DNA of 64,000 bases from Lewinellaceae bacterium (GCA_016713985.1 JADJOD010000014.1:62001-126000), one strand, 5' to 3'. Shown: positions 37,454 to 48,990, counted from the first letter of the stretch. Notes: generated by a model from the sequence alone, not told the origin. Numbers and translations are program-made.

Positions 37454-38887
37454 TCAGGACACCCTGCTTTTTTCCAGCAGCCACACTTTTTCGGCCACCT
37501 GTTCCGTGTTTTCTATGTCCTCGTTTAATTTTTCCAGGGCCTGTTTTTCGCTGCGGGGTATTTCCAGCAGCCTTCGGGTGAACCGCACGAGGTTGAGGTT
37601 CAATTCGCGGTGGTATCCGAGGTCTTTCTGGCGCCGAAGATATGCTGCAAAACTGGTGAGCAGGGAATCCAGGGCTTTGAATTCGCCGAGTTCGTAATAA
37701 CTGCGCAGCAGCATTCTGCGTGCATCGAGCAGGTTGAGCCGGTCTTCCAGTTCAAGTTGCTGAAGCAGGGGCATGGCCCGCGCAAAATCCTGTTTCCGGA
37801 AATACAGGAAGGCGAGATTGTAGCGGTACAGCGGTTCCCGTTCACGCGGGTGCAAACTGGCTTTATATGCTTCGAAAAACTGGCTTACCCATTCGTGTTC
37901 ACCCAGGGCAGTGCCGATCCGGATCACATTTTTATAGGTAAATCCCGAAATCCAGCCGTTTTCCGTCAGCAGGTTTTTGGTCAGGCCGGACCGGTACAAT
38001 TCGAACGCTTCGCGGATGTATTCCTTTTGGCCGCCGTTCATGCGGCGGATGCAACAATTGATGCCAAGCAGGTGAATATCACGCAGTTCCGAAGCTGCAA
38101 ACGTTTCGGTGTGGGTCGCCAGCACCGATTTCCAGGCGTTAAAAAAAGCGGGTTGTTCCGGCTCGCGCAGGGCCCGGTACAAAAAATAATACAACGCGAC
38201 GGCGGGGTGTTTTTCCAGCCAGTCGCCGTCTTCCACGAGTTGTAATAATTCGTCGATGAACCCCGTATCGTACGTTTGCGCGCCGATGGCTTGGTGGGTA
38301 AGCGCCGAGCAGGAATGCCGCAACATTTCGGACAGGTAAAAAGCCGTCAGGTGCAGTTGCAGCGGATGCAGGTCGAGGGTGGCCGAACGCCCGCGGGGGG
38401 CCAGGGCTTCCAGTTTTTCCTGGTGCAGGTCGTACCGGTCGAAATGCCAGCGGGCGTCGCGTTCGGGGTCGGTTTCCAATTGTTTTTCGGCCTGGTTCCA
38501 TTCGTATTGCAATAATTCGTCGAGGTTGCGGCGGCGCAGGGCGCGACACAGGTAATAGTGGTAGTCGGCGGCGGCGGACTCCATTTCTTCCAGTGCGAGG
38601 TAGCGCCGCACGAGGTCGAGCAGGTACGACATGGTGTGGCGCAAAGCGCGGTTGTTGTACGGCTTTCCGGGAAATGCGGCGGCAAACAGGCGTTCCTGGC
38701 TGAGGCTGCGGGCCAGGGATTCACTCTGCGGCCCTGCAACCGCCGACAATCGGGCGCTGATGTAATCGCACAAATTGGTCACCTCGGCACGGCGGTTAAA
38801 CGCGTCGCAGCGGGCCAGTTGGCAGAGCGTTTTCAGGTCTTTGGCGCTCAAACGGCGCAGGCTGTAAAGCAGGAAGGACTCGGTCAT
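37454..38887 (-). CDS. TPR-like alpha-helical protein of unknown function
   Basis: A 477-residue helical protein with no signal peptide. I take the ATG at 38887 (MTESFLLYSLRRLSAKDLKTL) as the start; the frame also stays open through the 30-bp repeat upstream. It is paralogous to 53071-54496: both begin with a short helix pair on Phe/Arg-rich sequence, share a DLHxEKLEAL-like and ELL-like middle, and end with a YRYNLAFLYFRKQDFARAM / FRYNLAQYHYYLKNYDEAQ repeat followed by LLRSYYELGEFKALDSLL / LIKVYCETGQTELLLAYL. Those segments have TPR-like spacing. The family is abundant in Saprospiria as I recall; no function is known. Confidence 0.72.
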   Translation of the reverse strand: MTESFLLYSLRRLSAKDLKTLCQLARCDAFNRRAEVTNLCDYISARLSAVAGPQSESLARSLSQERLFAAAFPGKPYNNRALRHTMSYLLDLVRRYLALEEMESAAADYHYYLCRALRRRNLDELLQYEWNQAEKQLETDPERDARWHFDRYDLHQEKLEALAPRGRSATLDLHPLQLHLTAFYLSEMLRHSCSALTHQAIGAQTYDTGFIDELLQLVEDGDWLEKHPAVALYYFLYRALREPEQPAFFNAWKSVLATHTETFAASELRDIHLLGINCCIRRMNGGQKEYIREAFELYRSGLTKNLLTENGWISGFTYKNVIRIGTALGEHEWVSQFFEAYKASLHPREREPLYRYNLAFLYFRKQDFARAMPLLQQLELEDRLNLLDARRMLLRSYYELGEFKALDSLLTSFAAYLRRQKDLGYHRELNLNLVRFTRRLLEIPRSEKQALEKLNEDIENTEQVAEKVWLLEKSRVS

Positions 38888-38896
38888 ATTTGTGGC

Positions 38897-39096
38897 GCGG
38901 ATTTCCAAACCCGCCAAACTTGTAGGGCGGATTTCCAAATCCGCCGAAATTGTAAAGCGGATTTCCAAATCCGCCGAAACTGTAAAGCGGATTTCCAAAT
39001 CCGCCGAAACTGTAAAGCGGATTTCCAAATCCGCCGAAACTGTAAAGCGGATTTCCAAATCCGCCGAAACTGTAAAGCGGATTTCCAAATCCGCCG
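38897..39096. repeat. Seven tandem 30-bp palindromic units
   Basis: GCGGATTTCCAAATCCGC recurs every 30 bp at 38897, 38927, 38957, 38987, 39017, 39047 and 39077. Each unit contains 8-bp arms (GCGGATTT/AAATCCGC) around CC. The first two differ by a few bases, the later ones are nearly identical. The array lies in the divergent region upstream of the TPR-like gene. Read on the minus strand in the gene's frame it would encode a 10-residue repeat (DLEIRFTVSA), but this is probably upstream non-coding DNA. The spacer-less layout excludes CRISPR. Confidence 0.9.
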
Positions 39097-39221
39097 GTTT
39101 GAGGTTTTAAATGACGAATCAAAAGATGCCGTTGTAATTTACCTGACAAAATTATTCAAATAATCATTGTAAATCAATAAATTAGTATATTTATTTTTCG
39201 GCAAATACTAAAAAATGTGCA

Positions 39222-39252
39222 TTGCAGGCTCAAAAAAGCAAGGGTACTTTTG
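39222..39252 (+). promoter_or_regulatory. Bacteroidota-type promoter of the 39275 gene
   Basis: TTG (39222-39224) and TACTTTTG (39245-39252) are spaced 20 bp, and the ATG is 22 bp after the -7 box. This is the best promoter match in the window. Confidence 0.5.
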
Positions 39253-39274
39253 AGGCATCTAAAACAATAATCTT

Positions 39275-42200
39275 ATGAGACATGTACATCTGATTGCTTT
39301 GTTGTTCCTTGCTTTTGCCGCTTCCGGTCAGTCGTCCTACTGGGAAGAATTAAAAACACCGGACGGTGGGGCGCCGGCAAAGATCATACAAAACGCCTCC
39401 GGCGGGGTGTATGCCGAGTTTTACGACCACTCGGTTTATTATTCGCAGGACGACGGCCTGCACTGGCAGCAGATTTTTTGGCCCTCCAGCGATCCGGACA
39501 CGGGTTTTGCCAAAATTACGGTGGGCCGGGCCGGGACTTTGTTTGCCGAGCGGTTGTTCGGAGAATATCCGGCTTCGTATTATTATGAGTTGCACACATC
39601 GACGGATAATGGCGCCTCCTGGCAGTTATTTTCGGATTCTTCCACCCTCCACTCCCTGAACGAAACGTCTTCCGGGGTATGGTTCGGCATTAAAGACTCG
39701 ACCTGGTATAATCCCCAGGTTGTTCGTTCCGAAGATGGTGGAAATACCTGGCTGGACCCGTACAGTTTGAATGGCAATTCTTATTACAAAGTCATTGAAA
39801 TTGATCCTTATGACCATATTTGGGTCTTCGATGATAGCTTCGCTTTCAATCACCATTATTATTCCACGGATGGTGGCAACACCTGGAATTACCTCTTATT
39901 TGAAGAAAACATAAAAATAATAACTGCTTCTAATGCAGTACTTTATGCCGAAAGTTATGATTTATACCGAAAAACGCCGTCCGGCGCAGCGCAATTGATC
40001 AACATCGATGCAACGCTGCCGGTTACCGGTAAAATCGTCTACGGCCTGATGCGATTTCCCGACGGATCGCTGTATGCCACCACAGCGCAATATCTGTACA
40101 AATCCGTCGACGACGGCCTGACCTGGGACCGTATCCGGCCGAACGGGGGAGCGTCTTTTTATTCCAACCTGAGCCCTTTACAAAGCGGCACCATACTGGC
40201 CACCCGTTACCATTCGATGGGTCGATCCGCTGACTTGGGCGAAACCTGGGATTTTTCCGGCTTCGGTATCCATGAGGGAATTCTTTATAACCTGCACACC
40301 TTTAATGAAAACGAGTGGCTGGCACTCTCGGAAAGTGGTTTGTGGTTTACAGGTGATGGGGGTGAAAATTGGGACCTGCGCGTGGAATCCGACGTAAATC
40401 CCAACTATTTTGCGGAAAGTATGATCGCTGTTATATCCGATACGGTCTGCCTGATATTAAATAATACGCTGCTGCTTACAACGGACCAGGGCCAGACATT
40501 TACCGATATCACTCCTCCCGACAGCCTTTCGACCAGTTGGAGAAGTGCTGTGTGTGTAAACGACCAGACACATACCCTTTTTGCGGGTACACGCCACGGC
40601 ACAGCCCGCTCTGCCGACCGGGGCGCATCCTGGCAGATGGTAACGGACAGTATGTTTATTTACCAGGTTTTTGCCCACCCGTCCGGAGCCCTGTTTGCCG
40701 TGATGGACAGTATTTACTGGATTCCAAACGTTTACACCACCTATCCATATCTGTTCCGGTCCATAGACGACGGGCAGACCTGGGTGAAAGTGACCGGGCA
40801 GCAGGTCAGAACGTTTACGATTACCCCCCAAGGCGACATTTTTGCAACCCTGGACGGGCAAATCAGCCGGTCGACCGATCTTGGGGCCACCTGGTCGACG
40901 TTTTCGTGGTTTTCCGACCACCTTTTTTCCAATTCCGCCGGCCACGTGTTTTCTTTCGGCGGCAACCAGACCATTCAGCAGTCGGTGAACCGTGGTCAAA
41001 GCTGGCAGACCCTCCCGACCCCGTCTTCCTTAGACGCCACCAACGGATTTGTTCAAATCGCCGGGCTTTTGGATAACAAGCAACGACTTTATTTTTCAGC
41101 CTATGAATACGCAGGGGCGGGGAGTAAAGCGAGCCTTTTCCGTTCCACCAATTCAACCTTGAGCGGCGCTTTTCTCACCGGCGCCGTATTTAAAGACGCA
41201 GACGGCGATTGTTCCACCGGCGACCCCGAAAGCCCGCTCGGCGGCTGGATCGTACGCGCCGACGGCGGCGACACCTGGTACACCAACACGGATAGCCTGG
41301 GCCACTACACCATGTTTCTCGATACCGGCGCTTATTTCCTCACCGTAAAACCTTCGCTCGATTTGTTGTGGCAGTCCTGCGCCGACAGCCTGCCCGTACA
41401 ACTGCCTGATATTCTGGATACTGTAGAGCAGGACTTGCCGGTGCTCGCCATTGCCGACTGCCCTTATATGACGGTCGAAGTGGGCGTTCCCTGGCTGGAG
41501 CGTTGTTTTGAAAGTTATGTGTGGGTACAATACTGCAACAAAGGCACCGAACCCGCCGATTCAGCCTGGGTGGACGTCATGCTCGACCCATATCTGACCT
41601 TTACGGATACCCTGTTGAGTTACCAGGCGCTTGGAAACAATACGTACCGGTTTTTGCTTGGGACCGTGAACGCGGATGATTGCGGGGTATTGCAGTTTTC
41701 CGTGTACACCGATTGTGACAGTACCTTGCTGGGTCAGACGCTTTGTGTGTCCGCCTATGTTCACCCGGACTCGTTGTGTATCCCGATTCCGGACTGGTCG
41801 GGCGCGCAGGTGCAGGTGACGGCGCGATGCCAGCAGGACACTGCGGTGGTGTTCGACGTACTCAATACCGGGCCGGTGGCCACCCAGCCCCTGCATTATT
41901 TTGTTATTGAAGACGATGTGGTTTTGATGGAAGACACGGAAACCTACGAACCCGGGCAACCCAAAAGTTTTTCCCTGACCGCCAACGGCCATTTCCGGCG
42001 TTTTGAGTCGGCGCAGGAGCCCGGACACCCGTTTTCCGTAAAAGTAGCCGCCTGGGCGGAGGGTTGCGGCGGCTTCAACGCGCTGGGATTTCCCAACTGG
42101 TACAACGTGAACAGCGGCATTCCTTCGCAGGACGTGGCGTGTAAAGATATAACCGGCTCTTTCGACCCCAACGACAAACAAGGTTTCCCGCTTGGATACG

Positions 42201-42869
42201 GCACGGAACACCTCGTGGAGCCGAACACAGACATCGAATACCTGATCCGTTTTCAAAATACGGGCACTGCGGCGGCGCACAAGGTCGTTATCCGGGACAC
42301 CCTGTCTGCGCTGCTCGACCCGGCCTCCATCCGGATGGGCCCGGTGTCACATCCCTACACCTGGTCGCTGGAAGGGCAGGGATTTCTAACCGTCACTTTT
42401 GCAGACATCAACCTGCCGGACAGCAATGCCAACGAACTTGCTTCGCACGGGTTTGTCAGTTTCAATATTTCGCAAAAGCCGGGTTTGCCCGACCTCACAG
42501 TGATCCGGAACGAAGCTTCGATCTATTTCGATTTTAACGCAGCTGTGCTTACCAACGAAACGGTTCACCGTATCGGAAGAGATTTTATCGAAATCGTACC
42601 TGTGTTGGAACCTGAAGCGCCTGTATGGGCCGTCCATATCGCGCCCAACCCGGTGGCTGAAACGGCAGTGCTGACGTTTGAGGGGCTTGCCCGCAGGTGA
42701 ACACTTGTTCCGCCTGACGGATGCCGCGGGGCGCTTGGTTCGGGAAATGCGCTTTGAAAGCGACACCTTCTTATTCAAACGGGAAGGCCTGCCGGGAGGT
42801 GTTTATTTCTGTCAAATTATTGATGATCAGGGAAGTATAACCGGTTCCGGTAAATTGATGCTTCGGTAA
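39275..42869 (+). CDS. T9SS type A exported protein with BNR-like propeller, frameshifted
   Basis: About 1,197 residues over two frames. A signal peptide (LIALLFLAFAASGQ) is followed by a BNR/YCF48-like propeller (about 25-620) with units such as STDNGASWQLF, SEDGGNTWLD, STDGGNTWNYL, SVDDGLTWDRI and STDLGATWSTF. Then come a repeat-like domain starting near DADGDCSTGDPESPLGGW, a conserved-repeat segment with DPNDKQGFPLGYG and YLIRFQNTGTAAAHKV (DUF11-like, as in other Saprospiria surface proteins), and a C-terminal T9SS type A domain (VHIAPNPVAETAVL onward). The frame breaks in a run of four G (42682-42685); dropping one G joins FEGLP to AGEHLFRLTDAAG. It probably ends on the cell surface. Role unknown. 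Confidence 0.85.
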
Positions 42870-42884
42870 TATCGCTTGCGCTTG

Positions 42885-42967
42885 GTGGTGGCACACGAGT
42901 TTGCCCTTCTTTTTATGTTTTTTTTGAAAACGGACTTAAAAAGAAGGGCAAATTCGTGTGCCACCAC
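42885..42967. repeat. Near-perfect 34-bp inverted repeat C
   Basis: Arms 42885-42918 and 42934-42967 pair at 32 of 34 positions with a 15-nt loop rich in T. The outer end GTGGTGGCACACGA resembles the ends of repeats A, B and D. It lies 15 bp after the stop of the T9SS protein gene. Confidence 0.88.
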
Positions 42968-43134
42968 TATTTGTTACATTTGAATTGTCCAATTCATACA
43001 AAAGCACATTCTATTTACAATATTTGGCATTTTACGGAGTCCATAACCAAACCACGGCGGCGGTGTAAGCTGTCTGGCGGTTAGCACAACCCACTGCGGA
43101 GTATGCATTTTTTTCACTTGTAAACTTCCAATCC

Positions 43135-45143
43135 ATGAACGCAATGATCCGTAAGCCGGCCCGTTTGTTTTTCTTTTTAACGGCATTCATCACCTTTTTG
43201 TCTGCCCGGGCGCAGTCGCCCTGTATTGATTCGTCGCTGATAAATCCAACCATGAGTTGCCCGGATATTTACGACCCGGTATGCAGTTGCGACGGCGTTA
43301 CGTACACCAGCCCCTGCGACGCATTATACATTGGCGGGGCGACTTCCTGGACGGAGGGAGAGTGTGATGCTATCGGATGTAGTGCATTGATTGTCAAGTA
43401 TGATTACCAGGCTGCGCCGGATGATCCGCAGACGTTTTTTTTCACCGATCAAAGCCAGGTGAACGGCGGTTCGATCATCAGCAGGGTCTGGACCTTTGGC
43501 GACGGCTTTATGTCGAACGAACAAAACCCGCAGCACCACTTTTCCGTGCCGGGCACCTACACCGTATGCCTGACGGTAAAGGTCCAGATCATCAACGGAG
43601 TGCCTTGTGAAAAGACATTTTGCCGCGTCCTTGTCATCCAGGGCGGTTGTGCGGACAATTGCCAGTACGGGATACAATTTACCCTGAACGGGAGTTTGTT
43701 TCACGCTACGTTGTTGCCGGATGATGTTCCTCCTTTCCCGTTTTTTTATACGACCTGGTCGCTGGATGGCGGACAGGCGACCGGCAACGGGCCGGATTTT
43801 GTGCACCTGTTCGACGAACCGGGCCGCCATGTGCTCTGCGCTACCTATCCGACCGGCGATTTTACACCCCAAACCTGCACGGTGTGCAAGGCTTTTGACG
43901 TGGAAACGCCCTGTATCAACGAAGCCCAGATCGATTCGACGGTTGCCTGCCCGCTCGCGTTTATACCCGTATGCGGATGCGATGGCGTCACCTATGGCAA
44001 CGCCTGCGAAGCGATCAATTATGGCGGCGTAACTTCCTGGACGCCGGGTATTTGCGGGAGTGTATGTAATAACTTGTTCGTTGATTTTGAAGGATTTAAC
44101 TCGGGCGGGTCACTCACGGTGTGGACTTTCACCGACCAATCCGCCTTCGCTGCTGGGACGATCGATAACTGGTATTGGGATTTTGGGAATGGCCAGGTCT
44201 CGTTTGAACAAAATCCAACTTTTAATTTTCAGGACACGGGAACGTACACGGTTTGCCTGACCGTAAGCGGCCAGTCTGCCGGGGGAATACAATGCGGCAG
44301 TTCCGTATGTAAAACGATCCACGTCTCCGGCCCGCTATGTGTTGATCCGTCCGTTATCGATCCCGCCGTGTTGTGCCCTGCGGTGTACGACCCGGTCTGC
44401 GGCTGCGACGGCAAAACGTACCCGAACAGTTGTGTGGCCCAATATTACAACGGCGTAACGTCCTGGACGCCGGGTATTTGTGTTACGGAGTGTATCAACC
44501 CGGCCTGGATCGATACCCTTGCACCCTGTATTGAAATTTACAACCCGGTCTGCGGCTGCGACAGCGTTACCTACGACAACGAATGTTTTGCCCTTGCACA
44601 CGGCGTCACGTCGTGGAAAAAGGAAAATGCTGCGTCGATATCCTGTGCGACGCCTATTTTACTATCAGCATCCTGCCCGACCAGACGGTTTTGCTCTCGG
44701 ACCTCTCGTTCAGCGCGGAATCCTGGCTGCTCGAATTTGGCGACGGCGCCAGCCATGCCGGCTATTTTGATTCTTTATATCACCAATACGATGCGCCGGG
44801 CGTATATCAGATATGCCTGACAATCAGTAACTTCGCGGGCACTTGTACGGATAAATACTGCGTGCTGGCAGATTTCAGCGGCACCCCGGCCCTGGAGCCG
44901 GCCGATCCGCTGGAAGTGACGATTATCCCGAATCCGGCGCGTGAACGGGCGAGGGTGCAGGTCAACGGCGCTTTGCCGCAGCACGCCGTGTTGTTCGATG
45001 TGTTGGGTAAAATGGTGTGGGAATCCCCTGTTTTTTCACCCGGTTTCGAACTGCCGCTGGGCGGTTTGCCCGCCGGTTTTTATTTGCTGAATATCGACAC
45101 GGAGCGGGGCAGGGTAGTGCGCAAACTGTCGGTGCAGTGGTAA
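43135..45143 (+). CDS. T9SS type A exported protein with Kazal and PKD domains, frameshifted
   Basis: About 669 residues over two frames. A signal peptide (LFFFLTAFITFLSARAQ) is followed by four Kazal-type inhibitor-like modules: CPDIYDPVCSCDGVTYTSPC, CPLAFIPVCGCDGVTYGNAC, CPAVYDPVCGCDGKTYPNSC and IEIYNPVCGCDSVTYDNEC. PKD-like domains lie between them (WTFGDGFMSNEQNPQHHF, WDFGNGQVSFEQNPTFNF, LEFGDGASHAGYFDSLYHQY). The C-terminus is a T9SS type A domain (VTIIPNPARERARVQVNG onward). The frame breaks in a run of five A (44617-44621); a sixth A joins TSWKK to GKCC and completes the last Kazal module. Kazal modules in other proteins inhibit serine proteases; here a protective or adhesive role is only a guess. 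Confidence 0.87.
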
Positions 45144-45147
45144 GGGG

Positions 45148-45640
45148 TTATTCCGACTTCAATTGTTTGATAATTCCCATCAGGTCGAGTTCCTGCCAAC
45201 TGCGCAGGATCTTGCCGTTTTCCATTTCATAAATAACGATACCGGATGAGGTAAAATGTTTGCCCGTGGGTGGAATGCCGAATGCCGGGCCGATGTGATT
45301 GGCAGCCACATCGTACCGGATGGCGACGTGTGTCATCGGCGAACAGGTGCGTGATGTTGAAATGGGTATCGGAAAAAGCCTGCTGGTAGAATTTTACCAG
45401 TTGGCGCATTCCTTCGTGCCCTTCCACCTGGTTGGCGCGCATGGGATTTCCGTCGGACCAGTTGGGCGAAAAAACACGCTCTATCAGTTCGTCGTTGCGG
45501 TTTTTATTCCATCCTTCTTCAAACCAGAGCCGGATGGTTTCCTCATTTTCACGGGCCGTACTTATTTTCCGTGTGGCAGAACATTGTACAAAAAGCAAAA
45601 AGACGAGGGGGAGACTGAGCAATAGGCAGATGTTTCTCAT
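45148..45640 (-). CDS. SnoaL-like / ester cyclase-type lipoprotein, frameshifted
   Basis: Two frames join into about 164 residues. The ATG at 45640 precedes a lipoprotein signal (LLLSLPLVFLLFVQC). The first frame gives ENEETIRLWFEEGWNKNRNDELIERVFS and EGHEGMRQLVKFYQQAF; the second resumes with THVAIRYDVAANHIG, then TGKHFTSSGIVIYEMENGKI and SWQELDLMGIIKQL. This is the SnoaL/ester-cyclase fold (NTF2-like), whose members cyclise polyketides or have unknown roles. The break lies at about 45333-45340 where one base appears extra. The 3' end is 4 bp from the end of the convergent Kazal-protein gene. Confidence 0.78.
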
Positions 45641-45664
45641 AAGGTCGATGCATTTTGTTGGATA

Positions 45665-45672
45665 CAAATATA
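45665..45672 (-). promoter_or_regulatory. Probable -7 element (TATATTTG) of the SnoaL-like gene
   Basis: TATATTTG on the minus strand, 25 bp upstream of the ATG at 45640, matches TAnnTTTG. A -33 TTG is not obvious. Confidence 0.35.
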
Positions 45673-45859
45673 CTTTCCGAAACTCATTTTTGCACTTTTC
45701 AGTTAATAAGTCACTTTTTACCGGTTGCCGGAGAAAGGAGATGTGCGTCTATAAAATTAAATTCCACGAAAAGCCCTAATTTCGCCGCTTCACAAAACAA
45801 TCGACGGTGACCCGGGGAACCCGATCTCAGTAAATCAACTTTTCAACGAATCAACAGTT

Positions 45860-48800
45860 ATGGAGTATAAGCCGAGCGATATCGAGCCGAAATGGCGCAG
45901 CTGGTGGAAAGAGAACCACACGTACAAAGTTGAGAACAACAGCGACAAGCCGAAATATTACATTCTGGACATGTTCCCGTACCCTTCCGGGGCCGGTTTG
46001 CACGTGGGGCATCCGCTGGGATACATCGCAACCGACATTCTGGCGCGTTACAAACGGATGCGTGGATTCAACGTGCTGCATCCCATGGGATACGATTCGT
46101 TCGGCCTGCCGGCGGAACAATACGCCATTCAAACAGGTATTCATCCGGCCGTTTCGACCGAACAGAACATTGTACGCTACCGCGAACAATTGGACAATAT
46201 CGGTTTTTCCTTCGACTGGAGCCGGGAAGTGCGCACCAGCGACCCTTCTTTTTACAAGTGGACGCAATGGATTTTTATGCAGTTGTTCCGGCATTATTAC
46301 GACCGGGACGCCGATAAAGCCCTGTCCGTCAGCGACCTGGCTGCCCGAATCGCTGCACAGGGGAATGCCACCGTCAACGCCGTTTGTGACGATGACACCC
46401 CCCTCGTCACGGCCGCTCAGTGGGCCGCCATGACGGAACGGGAACAACAATTACTCCTGCTCAAATACCGCCTCACTTATCCCGGCGAAGCGTATGTCAA
46501 CTGGTGCCCGGCGCTGGGCTCCGTACTTTCCAACGACGAGGTAAAAGACGGCGTGAGCGAACGCGGCGGGCACCCGGTGGAGCGCAAACTGATGAATCAA
46601 TGGAATATGCGCATCACAGCCTACGCCGATCGCCTGCTGGAAGGCCTCGATACGATCGAATGGCCGGATTCCATCAAAGAACAACAACGCAACTGGATCG
46701 GCCGATCCGTCGGCGCTGCGGTCCGCTTCGCCGTGGAAGGCCACGAGGGGCTTGAAATCGAGGTTTTTACCACCCGTATCGATACCATTTACGGCGCCAC
46801 GTTTATAGTGCTGGCGCCCGAACACGAATGGGTGCCGACGCTCACCACCGACGCACAACGCACTGAAATTGAATCATATATCAGGTGGGCGGCATCACGT
46901 TCGGAGATCGACCGCATGTCCGAAACAAAAAAAGTGACCGGCGCATTTACCGGCGCCTGGGCCATAAACCCTTTCAACGGCGCGCGGATACAGATCTGGG
47001 TGGCTGATTACGTGCTGGCGGGTTACGGCACCGGCGCCGTGATGGCGGTGCCTTCGGGCGACCAGCGCGACTGGAATTTTGCCACCCATTTTGGCCTGCC
47101 GGTTGTGACCATTCTCGATGCCCAGAAAGACTTAGACAAAGCCGCCGACCCGACCAAGGAGGGACGCTACATCAATTCGGGCATCATCGACGGCATGACG
47201 TATTCGGAAGCGACCCCGACTCTTATTAAATGGCTGGAAGAGAAAGATTTAGGTAAAGGAAAAACCCAGTACAAACTCCGCAATGCAGTTTTCAGTCGCC
47301 AGCGCTACTGGGGCGAACCCGTGCCTGCGTACTGGGTGGACGACGTGCCGCACCTGATCGAGGAAAAAGACCTGCCGCTGGTGTTGCCCAATATCGATAA
47401 ATACCTGCCCACCGAAACGGGCGAACCACCCCTGGGCCGCGCCGAAGGCTGGAAATACCTGGGCCATGAGTATGAATGGAGCACCATGCCCGGCTGGGCG
47501 GGTTCTTCCTGGTATTTTTACCGGTATATGGACCCCCACAACGACGAGGTGTTTTGTTCAAAAACGCCGCTGACTACTGGCAACAGGTCGATTTTTACCT
47601 CGGTGGCGCCGAACACGCGGTCGGGCACCTGCTTTACAGCCGGTTCTGGAACCATTTTTTGCACGACCTCGGCCTGGCGCCACACTGCGAATTTGCGCGA
47701 AAATTAGTCAACCAGGGCATGATCCAGGGGCGCTCCAGTTTTGTGTACCGGGCGAAAGAGCAGTTTTTTGAAGAATACCTGCTGCTCAAGGTATTAAAAC
47801 CGTTTTTTAACGAAACGGGGCCGATGGTGATTCCGGAACCCAACTACGAAGAAGAATTTAAATACGATTTTGCTTTTGCGTCCAACGACCTGGTTATTGA
47901 AGTGACCTCCTGGAAACAGGAAGAAAAAATAGCCCGTGTATTAAAAACAGCGCAGTCCGACGGCAAACGCCTGATGGTTTTGTACACGGAAGAACTGATC
48001 GACCATATTAACGAACCGGAGGTGATTGCCGATAAAATCCGGGAAGCCCTGCAGAGCCGCGAAGACTTTATCCTCGCCGGGGAAAAGCCGCACAGCGAAC
48101 ACCTGTTTGTTTCACACAGCCTGCTGCACAAATACCGGCCCGATGCCGTCACCAAACTGCATGTGGACGTGAATATCGTGGATGCGGATGTTTTGAACCT
48201 GAATAAGGCAAGGGCGCTGCCGATGTTCGACCGCGCCAACTTCAAACTCGACCCAAACGGCCAGTACACCTGCTCCTTTGAAGTCGAAAAAATGTCGAAA
48301 TCGAAATACAACGTTGTGAACCCCGACGATATCGTGGCGGAACACGGCGCCGATTGTTTCCGGATGTTCGAAATGTTCCTCGGCCCGATCACGGACGCAA
48401 AACCCTGGAACACGCAGGGTATCAGCGGAGTAAGTGGATTTTTGCGCAAATTCTGGGGCCTGTTTTTCGATTCCGGCGACCAGTTTGCGGTAAGCGGCGA
48501 AACTCCTTCCCGGGAAGAACTTCGCATCCTGCACACCTGTATCAAAAAAGTGACTGACGACATCGAACGGATGAGCATGAATACCTGTGTCAGCCACTTT
48601 ATGATCGCAACCAACGAGTTGAAGCGACTCAATTGCAACAAACGCGCCGTGCTGGAACCCATTGTCGCCATGCTGGCGCCGTTTGGCCCGCACGTCGCCG
48701 AAGAACTCTGGCGCCGGCTCGGCCACGCCACAACGGTTTGTGATGCTGCCTGGCCGGTTTTGAACGAAGAATACCTGAAAACAGACACCAAAGATTTTCC

Positions 48801-48972
48801 GATCCAGATCAACGGCAAACTTCGCGCAACCATCACCCTGCCCACCGACGTGTCGGCTTCCGATGCGGAATCGGCGGCACTTGCCCTGGAACAGGTGCAA
48901 AAATGGCTGGAAGGCAAACCCCCGAAAAAGGTGGTGTTTGTGCCGGGGAGAATGATTAATGTGGTGGTGTGA
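45860..48972 (+). CDS. leuS: Leucyl-tRNA synthetase with an inserted nuclease-like domain, frameshifted
   Basis: The joined frames encode about 1,037 residues, against about 860 for E. coli LeuRS. It attaches leucine to tRNA-Leu. Class I motifs are GLHVGHPLGYIATDIL (HIGH type) and EKMSKSKYNVVNPDD (KMSKS). The editing domain has TRIDTIYGATFIVLAPEH and GTGAVMAVPSGDQRDW, and WAGSSWYFYRYMDP is the usual zinc-lacking bacterial type. The frame breaks at about 47555-47564 in an A run; one more A joins EVFCSK to NAADYWQQVDFYLGGAEHAV. After GMIQGRSSFVYR the protein carries about 117 extra residues (47752-48102) before HVDVNIVDADVL, described separately. The C-terminal anticodon-binding domain is intact. 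Confidence 0.93.
47752..48102 (+). other. Insertion in LeuRS resembling a PD-(D/E)XK / DUF559-like fold
   Basis: This stretch of about 117 codons lies between GRSSFVYR and LFVSHSLLHKY. In ordinary Bacteroidota LeuRS these two are joined by a short linker. It reads as helix (FFEEYLLLKVLKPFF), strand and turn (MVIPEPNY), then a core like a restriction-endonuclease-like fold: KYDFAFASNDLVIEVTS (Asp, ten-odd residues, then I-E-V), helix (EEKIARVLKTAQSDG), strand RLMVLYTEE, and helix EVIADKIREAL. DUF559/Vsr-like proteins have V-D-F-x-F-x(5)-L-x-I-E-x-D at that position. The usual Lys or Asp after Glu is Thr here, so catalysis is doubtful. The frame is open and continuous. Assignment is by eye. Confidence 0.45.
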
Positions 48973-48990
48973 TTTTTACTCAACAGCCCT

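Noticed and set aside
38897..39096. Regular 30-bp palindromic repeats that could suggest a CRISPR array
   Set aside because: Units are contiguous with no unique spacers and no cas genes.
47476..47800. Programmed ribosomal frameshifting in leuS, and similar breaks elsewhere
   Set aside because: Breaks occur in about 13 unrelated genes at ordinary homopolymers, without slippery heptamers plus downstream structure; sequence error is simpler.
47844..48983. 379-codon minus-strand ORF opposite leuS
   Set aside because: Antisense to the LeuRS C-terminal part with KMSKS; Ser/Arg-rich composition is typical of a shadow frame.
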